Shown here piece after piece: positions 28,196 to 37,559 of a stretch of 64,000 nt of DNA (its first letter is position 1; every line of letters begins with the position of its first letter). The notes under the pieces were generated by a model. It saw only the letters and a program-made list of their open reading frames with translations. It searched no databases and was not told the origin of the DNA. A program made the position numbers and the translations under genes. Origin of the DNA: Pseudomonadota bacterium (GTDB lineage: Bacteria > Pseudomonadota > Gammaproteobacteria > Acidiferrobacterales > UBA6901); NCBI GenBank assembly GCA_021785515.1, contig JAJYEX010000001.1, positions 62,001-126,000 of the forward strand, given 5' to 3'.

Positions 28196-29194
28196 TCAAC
28201 CGATCAACTCGACCAGATCCTCCGCCCGCAGGTGCGTGTAGCGCTTGAGCATCTGCAGGGTCTTGTGTCCGGTGATCGCCGCGACCTGCATGGGATTGAG
28301 CCCCTTCTCGAAGAGCCGCGAGGTCGCCTCATGCCTCAGATCGTGGAAGGTCAGACCCTCGATGCCGGCTGTAGAACAGATGCGCTCGAACGCCTGGCTG
28401 ATGGAATCCGGTTTCATGCCCCACACCTGCCCGTCGATGCGACAGACCAAACCGCCCAGAACCGTAAGCGCTCGGCTTGACAGTGGAACGCGCCGCGGTA
28501 TGCCGGCTTTGGTTTCTGGTACTAACAGCACACGCGCCTTCCAATCGATATGCTTCCATCGCATGGCTGCGATCTCGCCCCGGCGCATGGCGGTTTCGAT
28601 GGCCCAGGTGATGATGGGGCCGATCTCGCCACCGTAGGTTGCAGCGGTCGCCAGCAGCCGCGTCTCTTCGCCACTGACCAAGCGGCGGTCCCGACCCCGC
28701 GGAAGTTTCGGGCGCTGGCCGTTGATAAGTCTAATTGGGTTGGTGAGCGATTCCATGCCCCATGCCGAACGTGCGGTATTAAACAGGTGCGAGAGCAGCG
28801 CCAGCTCAAGGCGAACTGTGTTGCCTCCCACCCCGGCGGTTTCACGCGTACGGATGTAATCGGCTATATCTTTTCCCCGTACCGAGGCCAGGGTCCGCTG
28901 AGCCAACGGATGCGCTCGCCAGCGACGAATGAACCCGCTCTCGGCAATGCTCTTTTTGCGCGGTGTGATTTCTCTTTCATACCTCTGCAGAGCTTCATCG
29001 AGTGTGGTGCGCTCGGCTTCGGCGCGAGACACAAAAACGCCGCGAGCGATCTCGGATTCGATCGTCGCCGCCCAGGCCTGAGCGTCGGCCTTGGCGTCAA
29101 ATGTGCGGACCTGAGCTTGATATCCGCGTCGGCGGATATGGACTTGCCAGACGCGTTTGCCGCCCGGCCCTCGTCGCTGAATGAAACTCGCCAT
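28196..29194 (-). CDS. int: Tyrosine recombinase (phage-type integrase) of the element
   Basis: A 332-residue site-specific recombinase. An N-terminal arm-binding/SAM-like region is followed by the catalytic domain with R204 (TAMRRGE), K229 (PETKAGIPRR), H284 and R287 (HDLRH), H310 (TGHKT) and the nucleophile Y319 (KRYTHL). The full catalytic set is present, so it should be active. The start codon lies 110 bases from the 3' end of tRNA-Thr, the usual position for an integrase that uses the tRNA 3' end as its attachment site. No excisionase gene is evident next to it. Confidence 0.94.
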   Translation of the reverse strand: MASFIQRRGPGGKRVWQVHIRRRGYQAQVRTFDAKADAQAWAATIESEIARGVFVSRAEAERTTLDEALQRYEREITPRKKSIAESGFIRRWRAHPLAQRTLASVRGKDIADYIRTRETAGVGGNTVRLELALLSHLFNTARSAWGMESLTNPIRLINGQRPKLPRGRDRRLVSGEETRLLATAATYGGEIGPIITWAIETAMRRGEIAAMRWKHIDWKARVLLVPETKAGIPRRVPLSSRALTVLGGLVCRIDGQVWGMKPDSISQAFERICSTAGIEGLTFHDLRHEATSRLFEKGLNPMQVAAITGHKTLQMLKRYTHLRAEDLVELIG

Positions 29195-29303
29195 CTGCCA
29201 TCTTCCCTTGGCCCGAAACCCAAAGAAAGTCTACGTCGAATTACAGCGTAATTACAACAAATGGCAATTTATGAGGAGTAATAGATTCTAAGTCATTGAT
29301 TAT

Positions 29304-29381
<78 letters not shown>

Positions 29382-29449
29382 ACAAACGGAAGCAAGCGGC
29401 GGACGTCCGCCGCGGAACAACTGCACATTCGTCCCGCTTGGTCGGGGTT

Positions 29450-29914
29450 TTAGACGTGACGCATCCGGACGATAACGTCGACCCCTTCCATCTTGGTACC
29501 CGGCGGAAGAGCCGGCAGACCCGTGATCTGCACATCTTCATCTATGTCTGTCAGCACACCCGTGACGACATCATAGAAATGATGATGCGGAACCATATTG
29601 GGATCGTAAAACACTTTCGTTGGATCGACAATCAGCTGCCGGATCAGACCCTTCTCGGCAAACAGGCCAAGGGTATTGTAGACCGTCGCCTTGGACACCT
29701 GCGCCTGCTCGTTATTAACCAGCATGAACACGTCTTCGGCGGAAAAATGGCCTTTACGCGAAAACAGTTCCCGGGCGATCTCAACCCTCTGGGCGGTGGG
29801 ATTGATTCCGTGACCCCGCAGCATGGTCACAATCTCGTCATGCGTGTAGGTTTTCATGGGCATGGGTGCGCCATTCGTCGACACGAGCGCTGCGGAAGAA
29901 GGGGTATATTGCAT
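29450..29914 (-). CDS. Fur-family transcriptional regulator, cysteine-free
   Basis: A Fur-fold regulator of about 154 residues from the ATG at 29914; nearer in-frame ATGs at 29863 and 29857 (MKTYTHDEI) are also possible. The winged helix is clear (TAQRVEIARELF, then VSKATVYNTLGLFAEKGLI), followed by the dimerisation domain with the metal-binding cluster HHHFYDV. There are no cysteines at all, so the CxxC structural zinc sites of typical Fur and Zur are absent. That resembles Irr- or Mur-like branches of the family. Target metal or signal (iron, haem, peroxide) cannot be decided. It follows thiO by about 40 bases on the same strand. Confidence 0.88.
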   Translation of the reverse strand: MQYTPSSAALVSTNGAPMPMKTYTHDEIVTMLRGHGINPTAQRVEIARELFSRKGHFSAEDVFMLVNNEQAQVSKATVYNTLGLFAEKGLIRQLIVDPTKVFYDPNMVPHHHFYDVVTGVLTDIDEDVQITGLPALPPGTKMEGVDVIVRMRHV

Positions 29915-29956
29915 GGATTTAGACCCATTGTAGGTTAAGAATACTAACAAGTCTAA

Positions 29957-31045
29957 TCACATTCTCGTCAAACTGAATTGATCCGGATCAAGCAAAGGTC
30001 GTCGCGAGAGCGCCAGATCGGCAATCAGCCGGGCAGATGCCGGTGCGAGCACGATACCATTGCGAAAATGCCCTGTATTGACGTAGAGGCCGCGGATTTC
30101 GGGGTGCTGGCCGATGTAGGGGACTCCGTCGGGTGACCCAGGTCTCAGTCCTGCCCAGTGATGTTCGACATGCCAGTCTCCCAGCCCCGGGACCATGGAA
30201 TGGGCTGCTGCCAGAAGAAGCGCTCGCGCGTCCGGGGTAATCGATTTGTCGAACCCCTCCTCCTCTTGCGTGCTGCCGACCAGAATCTGCCCGTCACTTC
30301 TCGGGATCAGGTACCGGCTCTCACGCAGCAGGATATGCGAAAAAGGCGGAATTCCCCCTTTAAGCACCAGCATCTGCCCACGCACGGGTCGCAACGGGAG
30401 GTCTAGTCCGACCGCTGAAAGCAGCGTGGCACTCCATGGGCCTGCTGCAAGCACGCAGCGATCTGCCGGCAATGTGCCGCCATTTGTCCGGATCCCGACC
30501 AGGTGCTGGGATACGGAATCAAAGCCGGTAACGGTCACGTTTTCCCTCAACTCCACTCCCATGGCCTGAAGCTGACGTTTGAGCGCCTGGAGTAGCCGCG
30601 GATTGCGGACCTGAGCCACTTCCGGTAACCGCAATGCCGCATCGGACCTAAGCTGCAGCCGGGGTTCGACCGCGGACACCTGGCTGCGATCGAGCCGTTC
30701 CGCGCTGAGACCATGCGCGGTGGACCAGGCGAGTCCCGTCGCGCTGTCCTCGGCATCCAGAATCAGCAGGCCGCAGCGCCGCCACTCAGGATCGATCCCG
30801 GTCTCGGTCCGCAGCATCTCCGTCAGCCGGGGATAATACGTTTGACTCCAGCGTGCAAGCGGATCGATCACCTCGGGGTATCGCCAGGGGTACAAGGGGG
30901 AAAGAATGCCGCCCCCCGCCCAGGACGCCTCTCTTCCCACCGTCTGCCGATCGAGAATCACCACGCGTTCGCCGGACGCAGCCAACTCGTAGGCCGACAA
31001 CAGGCCGATGATGCCACCGCCGACTATGTACCAGGGAGCATCCAT
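29957..31045 (-). CDS. thiO: Glycine oxidase ThiO-like FAD oxidoreductase
   Basis: A 362-residue DAO-family flavoenzyme. The FAD dinucleotide motif IVGGGIIGLLSAYELA is at the very N-terminus, and the C-terminal part has WAGLRPGSPDGVPYIG and NTGHFRNGIVLAP, both typical of glycine oxidase ThiO. ThiO makes the iminoglycine used for the thiazole half of thiamine. No thiG or thiS is adjacent, so the assignment rests on sequence features. The ATG at 31045 follows GCAGGTG. A related D-amino-acid dehydrogenase function remains possible. Confidence 0.82.
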   Translation of the reverse strand: MDAPWYIVGGGIIGLLSAYELAASGERVVILDRQTVGREASWAGGGILSPLYPWRYPEVIDPLARWSQTYYPRLTEMLRTETGIDPEWRRCGLLILDAEDSATGLAWSTAHGLSAERLDRSQVSAVEPRLQLRSDAALRLPEVAQVRNPRLLQALKRQLQAMGVELRENVTVTGFDSVSQHLVGIRTNGGTLPADRCVLAAGPWSATLLSAVGLDLPLRPVRGQMLVLKGGIPPFSHILLRESRYLIPRSDGQILVGSTQEEEGFDKSITPDARALLLAAAHSMVPGLGDWHVEHHWAGLRPGSPDGVPYIGQHPEIRGLYVNTGHFRNGIVLAPASARLIADLALSRRPLLDPDQFSLTRM

Positions 31046-31187
31046 CACCTGCGCTGCGGGGGCTCAAGATCGACACGAACCCGTCTCACGAAGCGGTGCG
31101 CCCGACGGCCTGACCCTTTCGCGGGCGCGACCGGGACTTCAGCCTCCCGTATACGGAGGCAAACAGATTCGGGGCCCCGGACGCCGG

Positions 31188-32117
31188 TCATGGCGCGCCC
31201 CGCAGTTCTCTGGGCACCGGAAAGATCACGTTTTCCACTACTGCAGTCCGCTCGGCAACCAGCACTGCGCCCCACCCGCATAGCTGATCCACGACCTGCC
31301 GGACCAGGATCTCTGGCGCCGATGCCCCGGCGGTAAGCCCCACGCACCGCGCATCGGCCAGCCATTCGCGACGGATATCCTGCGGGCCATCAATCATGTA
31401 GGCCTGCACCCCGAGCGCCTCCGCAACCTCGCGCAAACGATTGGAGTTGGAGCTGTTTACCGAGCCCACGACGAGCACCACGTCGCAGCGGCTGGCGAGC
31501 GCCCGCACCGCATCCTGGCGATTCTGGGTGGCGTAGCAGATGTCATCCTTCCGCGGGCCCTGAATCTTCGGAAACCGCGCCCGCAGCGCCTCGATTACCC
31601 GTGCCGTATCATCCACCGACAGGGTGGTCTGGGTGACGAATGCCAGCCTCTCGGGATCTCGCACCGGCACCCGCATCACATCATCCGGCGTCTCCACGAG
31701 ATAAATTCCGTCCTGTGCCTGTCCCAGCGTACCCTCGACCTCGGGATGACCAGCGTGGCCGATCAGAATGCATTCGATGCCATTACGGCGGTGACGGACA
31801 ACCTCCATATGCACCTTGGTCACCAGCGGGCAGGTGGCATCGAATACCTTGAGGCCGCGGCGTTCGGCTTCGCTGCGGACCGTCTGGGAAATCCCGTGCG
31901 CGCTGAATATGACCGTGGCGTCGTCCGGTACCTGATCGAGGCTGTCCACAAATGCAGCGCCCTTGGCACGCAAGCCATCGACCACGAAGCGGTTGTGCAC
32001 CACCTCATGACGCACGTAGATCGGCGCCCCGAACCTGGCCAGCGCCAACTCGACGATCTCGATCGCGCGATCCACACCGGCGCAAAAACCGCGCGGACTG
32101 GCAAGGATAAGTTCCAT
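31188..32117 (-). CDS. ispH: 4-hydroxy-3-methylbut-2-enyl diphosphate reductase
   Basis: The last enzyme of the MEP isoprenoid pathway, 309 residues. The three cysteines that hold the iron-sulfur cluster are all visible: C12 (RGFCAGV), C96 (DATCPLVTK) and C194 ([10 protein letters not shown]). It follows fkpB by 41 bases, in the lspA-fkpB-ispH order usual for gammaproteobacteria. Its products feed IspB, encoded at 42726. Confidence 0.96.
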   Translation of the reverse strand: MELILASPRGFCAGVDRAIEIVELALARFGAPIYVRHEVVHNRFVVDGLRAKGAAFVDSLDQVPDDATVIFSAHGISQTVRSEAERRGLKVFDATCPLVTKVHMEVVRHRRNGIECILIGHAGHPEVEGTLGQAQDGIYLVETPDDVMRVPVRDPERLAFVTQTTLSVDDTARVIEALRARFPKIQGPRKDDICYATQNRQDAVRALASRCDVVLVVGSVNSSNSNRLREVAEALGVQAYMIDGPQDIRREWLADARCVGLTAGASAPEILVRQVVDQLCGWGAVLVAERTAVVENVIFPVPRELRGAP

Positions 32118-32158
32118 GAAACGGGTCTGGGTAATCGCGAAAGACGCGGAAACAGATA

Positions 32159-32629
32159 TTATGATCGCGCTGGACCGCCCGATACAACGGCCGGCGGCTC
32201 CACGGCGATAATTTCCACATCAAAAACAAGGTCATGGCCGGCCAGCGGATGGGAAAAATCGACCGCCGCCATGCTGTCATCGACGGCCACGATTCTCCCC
32301 GGAACCGCTTCACCCGACGGCAAGGTGAACTCCATGACCACGCCCGGCTCAAGATTCGCGTCCGCCGGAAACTGCTCACGCGCAATCACGTGAACGTTCT
32401 CCTCCAGTCTCGGTCCGTAGGCGTTGTCCGCCAGGACATCGAAATGCCTCCGGTCACCGCAACGCAGGCCAATCAGGCAGCTCTCCAGACCGGGAGCCAG
32501 CTCATTGCGACCGAGCGTGATGACCAAAGGCGCGTCCTGCTCGCTGCGGTCGATCAGCGTCCCATCGGTCAGCGTCAGAACAAAGTGCAGGGTGACCTGG
32601 CAGCCCTGTACAACCGCACTTCCGGTCAC
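32159..32629 (-). CDS. fkpB: FKBP-type peptidyl-prolyl isomerase FkpB (SlpA)
   Basis: A 156-residue SlyD-like prolyl isomerase. It shows [16 protein letters not shown] near the start, the [20 protein letters not shown] turn, an insert-in-flap domain, and [18 protein letters not shown] near the end. The start is the GTG at 32629 with AGGACAGGGAC upstream; the open frame extends further but those residues fit no family. The C-terminus has no histidine-rich tail, unlike SlyD. It sits between lspA and ispH as in E. coli. Confidence 0.9.
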   Translation of the reverse strand: MTGSAVVQGCQVTLHFVLTLTDGTLIDRSEQDAPLVITLGRNELAPGLESCLIGLRCGDRRHFDVLADNAYGPRLEENVHVIAREQFPADANLEPGVVMEFTLPSGEAVPGRIVAVDDSMAAVDFSHPLAGHDLVFDVEIIAVEPPAVVSGGPARS

Positions 32630-32678
32630 GTCCCTGTCCTGCAACGGCAGCAGCCGCACCGCATTGCGCCGCCCACCG

Positions 32679-33158
32679 TCAGGTCCGCGACCGCCCACGC
32701 CGGTCGAAGCGCAGCCCGATCGTGTCCAGCACCAGCAGCACCGCCCCGACCGAAATGGCCGAATCAGCGACGTTGAACGTCGGCCAGTGCCAGGCCCGGT
32801 AATACAGGTCCAGGAAATCGACGACAAAGCCGCGCATCAGCCGGTCGGTTACATTGCCTGCGGCACCGCCCAGAATCAGCATCAACGCCACCGCCATCTG
32901 CACTTCGTCATGACGGAGATGGGCGATCATGAACAGAATGATGATCGAAGCCGCGATGCCGACGAAGATGAAAAAGGTATTCTGCCAGCCAGAGGCCGAA
33001 CTGAGAAAGCTGAACGCCGCCCCGGTGTTGAACGCCAGCGACAGGTTCAGGAACGGCGTCACCGCGATTTCGTGTCCCCGCAGATACACCATGGCCATAT
33101 GCTTCGTCACTTGGTCGGCCGCGTAGACCAGCACCGCAATCCAGATAAACTTGAACAT
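32679..33158 (-). CDS. lspA: Lipoprotein signal peptidase LspA
   Basis: A 159-residue inner-membrane aspartyl protease with four hydrophobic segments. The catalytic aspartates are D114 (GFVVDFLD) and D132 (TFNVADSAIS), with the conserved GNVTDR just before. It removes signal peptides from diacylated prolipoproteins. Its ATG overlaps the ileS stop (TGATG), so the two are translationally coupled. Confidence 0.96.
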   Translation of the reverse strand: MFKFIWIAVLVYAADQVTKHMAMVYLRGHEIAVTPFLNLSLAFNTGAAFSFLSSASGWQNTFFIFVGIAASIIILFMIAHLRHDEVQMAVALMLILGGAAGNVTDRLMRGFVVDFLDLYYRAWHWPTFNVADSAISVGAVLLVLDTIGLRFDRRGRSRT

Positions 33159-35992
33159 CAGGCAAAGACCCTCGATTCTCCCGCTCCCGTTACGTTACCG
33201 GCACAACGACTGCACAGCCCGGGGTGCTCGGAGTTCGCTCCGACATCCTCGCGCCGATGCCAGCATCGCGCACATTTCTCGTGCGTGGATGGCGTCACCT
33301 GGATCTTCAGCCCAACCATCCCCGAGGGATCCACCGCCGCGGGGGCATCCTCCAGCCGGTGAATCCTCGCGTACGAGGTGATCAGCACGAAGCGCAGCTC
33401 GTCCTGGAGCAGGGCAAGCTTGGCATGTAACGGCGGCACACAGTAAAGATCCACTTCTGCGTCAAGCGACGACCCGATGGCACCGGCGACGCGGGCTCTC
33501 TCGAGCTCCCGTGCCACCTGCTCGCGGACGTCCAGGACGACCCGCCAGAACGCATCGGTCATCACTTCCGGCGAATCCGGTATCGGCGCCGGAATGGCAT
33601 GCCACTGGTCCAGAAACACGCTTTCGACGGTGCGCGCAGGCATGATCTGCCAGATCTCCTCAGCCGTGAAGCTCAACACCGGCGCGATCCAGCGGACCAG
33701 CGATTCGAGCATGTGAAACATCGCAGTCTGGGCAGAGCGGCGTGCGCGGCTGTCCTTCATGGCGGTGTAGATGCGGTCCTTGATCACATCAAGATAGAAG
33801 CTGCCCATTTCGACCACACAAAACTGGTGCAGCCTCTGGTAGACCAGATGAAAGGAAAACGTGTCGTAAGCTTCCTGCAGTTGCTGCTGCAGACGGTAGG
33901 CGCGTTCGAGCGCCCAACGATCCAGCGCGAGCATCTCCTCCTCGGCCACGGCGCTGTGGAAGTCGAACCCGGCCAGATTGCCCAGCAGATAGCGTGCGGT
34001 GTTGCGTATGCGGCGATAGGAATCCGCCATGCGCGTGAGAATCTCGTCGGAGATGCTCATCTCGGAACGGTAATCCGTGGCGGCCACCCACAGCCTCAGG
34101 ATATCCGCACCGAGGGAGCCGATCACCTGCTGCGGAACAACCTGGTTGCCGAGCGACTTAGACATCTTCATGCCCTTCGCGTCGACCGTGAATCCGTGTG
34201 TCAGCACCGCGCGATAGGGAGCCACCCCGCGGGTCGCAATCGAAGTCAGCAGAGAGGACTGAAACCATCCGCGATGCTGGTCGGACCCCTCAAGATAGAG
34301 GTCTGCGGGATGCCGCAGCTCCGGCCGCCGCTCGAGCACGCACGCATGGGTCACGCCCGAGTCGAACCACACATCCAGGGTATCCGTGACCTTTTCGTAG
34401 CGCGCGGCCTGCTCTCCCAGCAGCTCAGCCGCCTCAAGGTCAAACCAGGCATCCAGGCCGCGCTGTTCGATCAGACAGGCCACCTTCTCGATCAGCGCCG
34501 GGGTATCCGGATGCAATTTTCCGGTCTGGCGTTCGACAAACAGCGCAATCGGCACCCCCCAGGTACGCTGACGCGAGATGCACCAGTCCGGCCGGGTGGC
34601 AACCATACCCTCTATGCGGGCCTGCCCCCATTCCGGGACCCAGCTTACCCGGCCGATCTCGGCAAGCGCCTGCGTGCGCAGGCCCGCCCGGTCCATGCTG
34701 ATGAACCACTGCGGCGTGGCCCGGAAGATGATCGGCGTCTTGTGCCGCCAGCAGTGCGGGTAGCTGTGGCGCAGCGCCTCGACGCGCAGCAGCGCACCGC
34801 GCGCCTTCAGCAGATCGATGACATGCTCATTCGCCGAAAAGACATGCTCACCGGCGAAATATTCGGTTCCCGGAAGAAACCGCCCGTCGCCGCCCACCGG
34901 GTTCTCCACTGCAAGCCCGTAGCGGGTGCCGACAACATAATCATCCTGTCCATGCCCGGGGGCGGTGTGCACGGCGCCGGTTCCGGCATCCGTAGTCACG
35001 TGGTCACCCAGGATGACGGGTACCTCCCGATCGAGGAATGGATGCCGCAGCCGCAATCCTTCCAGGTCGGTTCCGCGGCAGGTGGCCAGCACGTGATAGC
35101 CTTCCATGCCGTAGCGCAGCATGGCGTCCTTCATAAGGGCCTCGGACAACAGCAGACGCTCCGGGCTGCTGTCGCTACCGCATTGCACCAGGACATACTC
35201 GATAGCCGGATTTACCGCCACTGCCTGGTTTGCCGGCAGCGTCCAGGGCGTAGTGGTCCATATCGGAACGGATACCGGACCCCGGCCGCCGCGCCGCCCG
35301 CCGCAGCGGACGAACAGCTCGTCCTCATCGATCAGCGCAAAACGCACGTCTATGGCCGGGGACGTCTTATCCTCGTACTCGACTTCCGCCTCCGCCAGCG
35401 CTGATCCGCAATCGATGCACCAATGCACGGGCTTGAAGCTTTTATACAGGTGACCGCGCGCGGCCACCTTGCCGAGCTCACGCACGATGTCCGCTTCAAA
35501 CTGAAAGTCCATCGTCAGATAGGGCCGCTCCCAGTCCCCCACCACGCCCAGCCGCTCGAAGTCCGCGCGCTGCGCCGCGACCTGCTTGGCGGCGTACTCG
35601 CGGCAGGCCTTGCGGAACGCCGCGGCCTTGACCTTTTCGCCGGCCTTGCCGATTTTCTTCTCCACCATGAGCTCTATGGGCAGACCGTGGCAGTCCCAGC
35701 CCGGCACATAAGGCGCGTCAAATCCCGACAGCGTCCTGGACTTGACGATGATGTCCTTCAGCACCTTGTTCACGGCATGGCCGATATGGATGGCGCCGTT
35801 GGCGTAGGGCGGGCCGTCATGCAGGATGTATTGTGGCCTGTTCGCGCCGCGCTCCCGCATGCGCTGGTACAGGCCGATCCGCTGCCAGCGCTTGAGCACT
35901 TCCGGCTCACGGGCGGCCAGGTTGGCCTTCATGGGAAAATCCGTCTGCGGCAGATTCAGGGTGTGCTTATAGTCTTTTTCTTTCGCATCCAT
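33158..35992 (-). CDS. ileS: Isoleucyl-tRNA synthetase
   Basis: A 944-residue class I synthetase. HIGH is at 69-72 within [17 protein letters not shown]. The editing domain contains [19 protein letters not shown] occurs near 606-610 ([11 protein letters not shown]), and a C-terminal zinc finger has [12 protein letters not shown] and CSRCAGN. This is the eubacterial type (IleS1) that ends with the zinc domain. It is flanked by ribF and lspA. Long open frames on the opposite strand here are shadows of its codon use. Confidence 0.97.
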   Translation of the reverse strand: MDAKEKDYKHTLNLPQTDFPMKANLAAREPEVLKRWQRIGLYQRMRERGANRPQYILHDGPPYANGAIHIGHAVNKVLKDIIVKSRTLSGFDAPYVPGWDCHGLPIELMVEKKIGKAGEKVKAAAFRKACREYAAKQVAAQRADFERLGVVGDWERPYLTMDFQFEADIVRELGKVAARGHLYKSFKPVHWCIDCGSALAEAEVEYEDKTSPAIDVRFALIDEDELFVRCGGRRGGRGPVSVPIWTTTPWTLPANQAVAVNPAIEYVLVQCGSDSSPERLLLSEALMKDAMLRYGMEGYHVLATCRGTDLEGLRLRHPFLDREVPVILGDHVTTDAGTGAVHTAPGHGQDDYVVGTRYGLAVENPVGGDGRFLPGTEYFAGEHVFSANEHVIDLLKARGALLRVEALRHSYPHCWRHKTPIIFRATPQWFISMDRAGLRTQALAEIGRVSWVPEWGQARIEGMVATRPDWCISRQRTWGVPIALFVERQTGKLHPDTPALIEKVACLIEQRGLDAWFDLEAAELLGEQAARYEKVTDTLDVWFDSGVTHACVLERRPELRHPADLYLEGSDQHRGWFQSSLLTSIATRGVAPYRAVLTHGFTVDAKGMKMSKSLGNQVVPQQVIGSLGADILRLWVAATDYRSEMSISDEILTRMADSYRRIRNTARYLLGNLAGFDFHSAVAEEEMLALDRWALERAYRLQQQLQEAYDTFSFHLVYQRLHQFCVVEMGSFYLDVIKDRIYTAMKDSRARRSAQTAMFHMLESLVRWIAPVLSFTAEEIWQIMPARTVESVFLDQWHAIPAPIPDSPEVMTDAFWRVVLDVREQVARELERARVAGAIGSSLDAEVDLYCVPPLHAKLALLQDELRFVLITSYARIHRLEDAPAAVDPSGMVGLKIQVTPSTHEKCARCWHRREDVGANSEHPGLCSRCAGNVTGAGESRVFA

Positions 35993-36091
35993 CGGTACGG
36001 CCTGTCAGTCTTCGGGCGGTCGGTGTGGCAGAAGACGGGGGATAAAAAAGCGCTATTTTCCGCTGCGGCGGCGCAAAAGTCCAAGGCAGGA

Positions 36092-37030
36092 TCAACGTCC
36101 GCCATGCACCCGCAGCCAGGCGCCCGCCTCCTCGATATCCCGGTCTATGCGCACCCGCAATTCATCAAACGAGGCGAAACGCTGCTCGTCACGCAGTTTG
36201 TGCAGAAACTCCACGCTGACGTGACGGCCATAGATATCACGGTCGAAACCGAACAGATGCACCTCGAGCAGCGTGCGGGTCCCGTCAACCGTCGGCCGCG
36301 TACCCACATTGGCCACTCCGGAAACCGGCTCGCCATCCACACCGAACATCTCGACCGCGTAGACCCCGCGCAGCGGCGACACCTTGCGGTGCAGATGGAT
36401 GTTCGCCGTCGGCACGCCGATCGTGCGCCCGCGCTTGTCGCCGTGCGCCACCCGGCCGGACATCCGGAAACCGCGTCCGAGCAACCTGGCCGCCCCGGCA
36501 AGATCACCCGCCGCCAGCGCTTCACGGATGCGGGTACTGCTGACACGCATGTCATCGACGCTGAAGGTGTGCATGGGCGCAACGACAAATCCGTATCGTT
36601 CGCCGAATCTCTGCAGCATGGCAAAGTCGCCGGCACGTCGCTGCCCGAAACGGAAATCGTCTCCAACTACCACATAGCGCACCCCGAGCCCTTCGACGAG
36701 GATCGTGCGGATGAAATCCTCGGCGGACATTTCCGCCAACCGCCGGTCGAAGCGCAGGCACAGCACGCGATCCACCGAATAGCGCCGCAGCACCATCAAC
36801 TTGTCCCGCAGCCGCATCAGCCGGGCGGGTGACGAATCCTGCTGGAAGTACTCCTGCGGCTGAGGCTCGAACAGAACGACCACCGTGGGCAGCCGCAGTT
36901 CCGATGCCTTTTCGGCAAGCTGGCCAATGACCGCCTGGTGGCCGAGATGGACACCATCGAAATTTCCGATGGTGGCAACACAGCCGTTATGGGACGGCTG
37001 CAGATTATGGTATCCGCGTATCAGTTCCAT
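36092..37030 (-). CDS. ribF: Bifunctional riboflavin kinase / FAD synthetase
   Basis: A 312-residue enzyme that makes FMN and FAD. The N-terminal nucleotidyltransferase half has GNFDGVHLGHQAVI and VVGDDFRFGQRRAGD. The C-terminal kinase half has GVPTANIHLHRKVSPLRGVY followed by GVANVGTRPTVDG. It lies 99 bases before ileS, the common gammaproteobacterial order. Confidence 0.96.
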   Translation of the reverse strand: MELIRGYHNLQPSHNGCVATIGNFDGVHLGHQAVIGQLAEKASELRLPTVVVLFEPQPQEYFQQDSSPARLMRLRDKLMVLRRYSVDRVLCLRFDRRLAEMSAEDFIRTILVEGLGVRYVVVGDDFRFGQRRAGDFAMLQRFGERYGFVVAPMHTFSVDDMRVSSTRIREALAAGDLAGAARLLGRGFRMSGRVAHGDKRGRTIGVPTANIHLHRKVSPLRGVYAVEMFGVDGEPVSGVANVGTRPTVDGTRTLLEVHLFGFDRDIYGRHVSVEFLHKLRDEQRFASFDELRVRIDRDIEEAGAWLRVHGGR

Positions 37031-37145
37031 GGAACACGCGGCAGCCGACCGCTGGCCGTTGCCCTGGCGCCCCGGCCACCCGGAAGCGGGTCGGCCGCGA
37101 AGCCCGGCAGCAGGCTCCCGGTCTGGTGTGCGCCGTACGCGGCGC

Positions 37146-37559
37146 TCACACTGCCCAGTCCGGATCGAATTCCTGGATTACCTCATCCAGCGGCCGTCGG
37201 CCAGAATATCCCTCATGATATGCATGGTAATGACCGATCCGCAGTTCTGGAAATTTCCAGCAGAGATAGCCATCCCCGGTATCGAAATCGACGAGCCACA
37301 GCCCCTTGACGACCAGACCCAGCCGCTCCATCTTGGCAACCCAGCGTTTGACGATGGATTCGTAGCGGGATTCGACTTCCCGGATCAGCGGATTGGTCGG
37401 AACCATGGACTCCAAGCGGCGGCGGACCGGCTCCAGTTCGGCGTGCGCGGCCTGCGTGATCGTCCGCACCAGCGGAAACAGCTCCTGGGCTTCCGCCAGA
37501 GTGAAAATGCGCGGATCATCCGGCGCCACGATCTGAAAAATGCTTGAACCCCTACTCAT
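37146..37559 (-). CDS. DUF2203-family protein of unknown function
   Basis: A small soluble protein of 137 residues: FTLAEAQELFPLVRTIT near the start, a charged helical middle and WKFPELRIGHYHAYHEGY near the end. These match the DUF2203 family, which has no known function. The ATG at 37559 overlaps the end of murJ by 8 bases, so it is probably translated with murJ. The open frame extends further upstream inside murJ, but without family resemblance. Confidence 0.75.
   Translation of the reverse strand: MSRGSSIFQIVAPDDPRIFTLAEAQELFPLVRTITQAAHAELEPVRRRLESMVPTNPLIREVESRYESIVKRWVAKMERLGLVVKGLWLVDFDTGDGYLCWKFPELRIGHYHAYHEGYSGRRPLDEVIQEFDPDWAV

Larger units (their letters stand above)
1..29303. mobile_element. 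Integrated mobile element carrying defence genes (right part)
   Basis: A tyrosine integrase at 28196-29194 points away from the 3' end of an intact tRNA-Thr gene, the usual layout of elements that insert into tRNA 3' ends. Inward of it lie a MobF relaxase, a coupling protein, a RadC-family protein and a traG remnant, all typical of integrative elements. Further inward is a defence block of CBASS, type 3 BREX and GmrSD. Genes to the right of the tRNA are conserved core genes. The left boundary is not in the window, so total size, left attachment site and any transfer machinery beyond position 1 are unknown. I infer that all of 1-29303 belongs to one element; nested insertions are possible. Confidence 0.75.

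Noticed and set aside
1-29303. CRISPR array or insertion sequence in the element
   Set aside because: No spaced direct repeats and no transposase or terminal inverted repeats were recognised.
31049-31187. A small gene between thiO and ispH
   Set aside because: The short frames have no start with a ribosome site and no resemblance to known proteins.
33599-35404. A 601-codon plus-strand open frame inside ileS
   Set aside because: It is the shadow of ileS codons; no domain pattern or ribosome site is visible.
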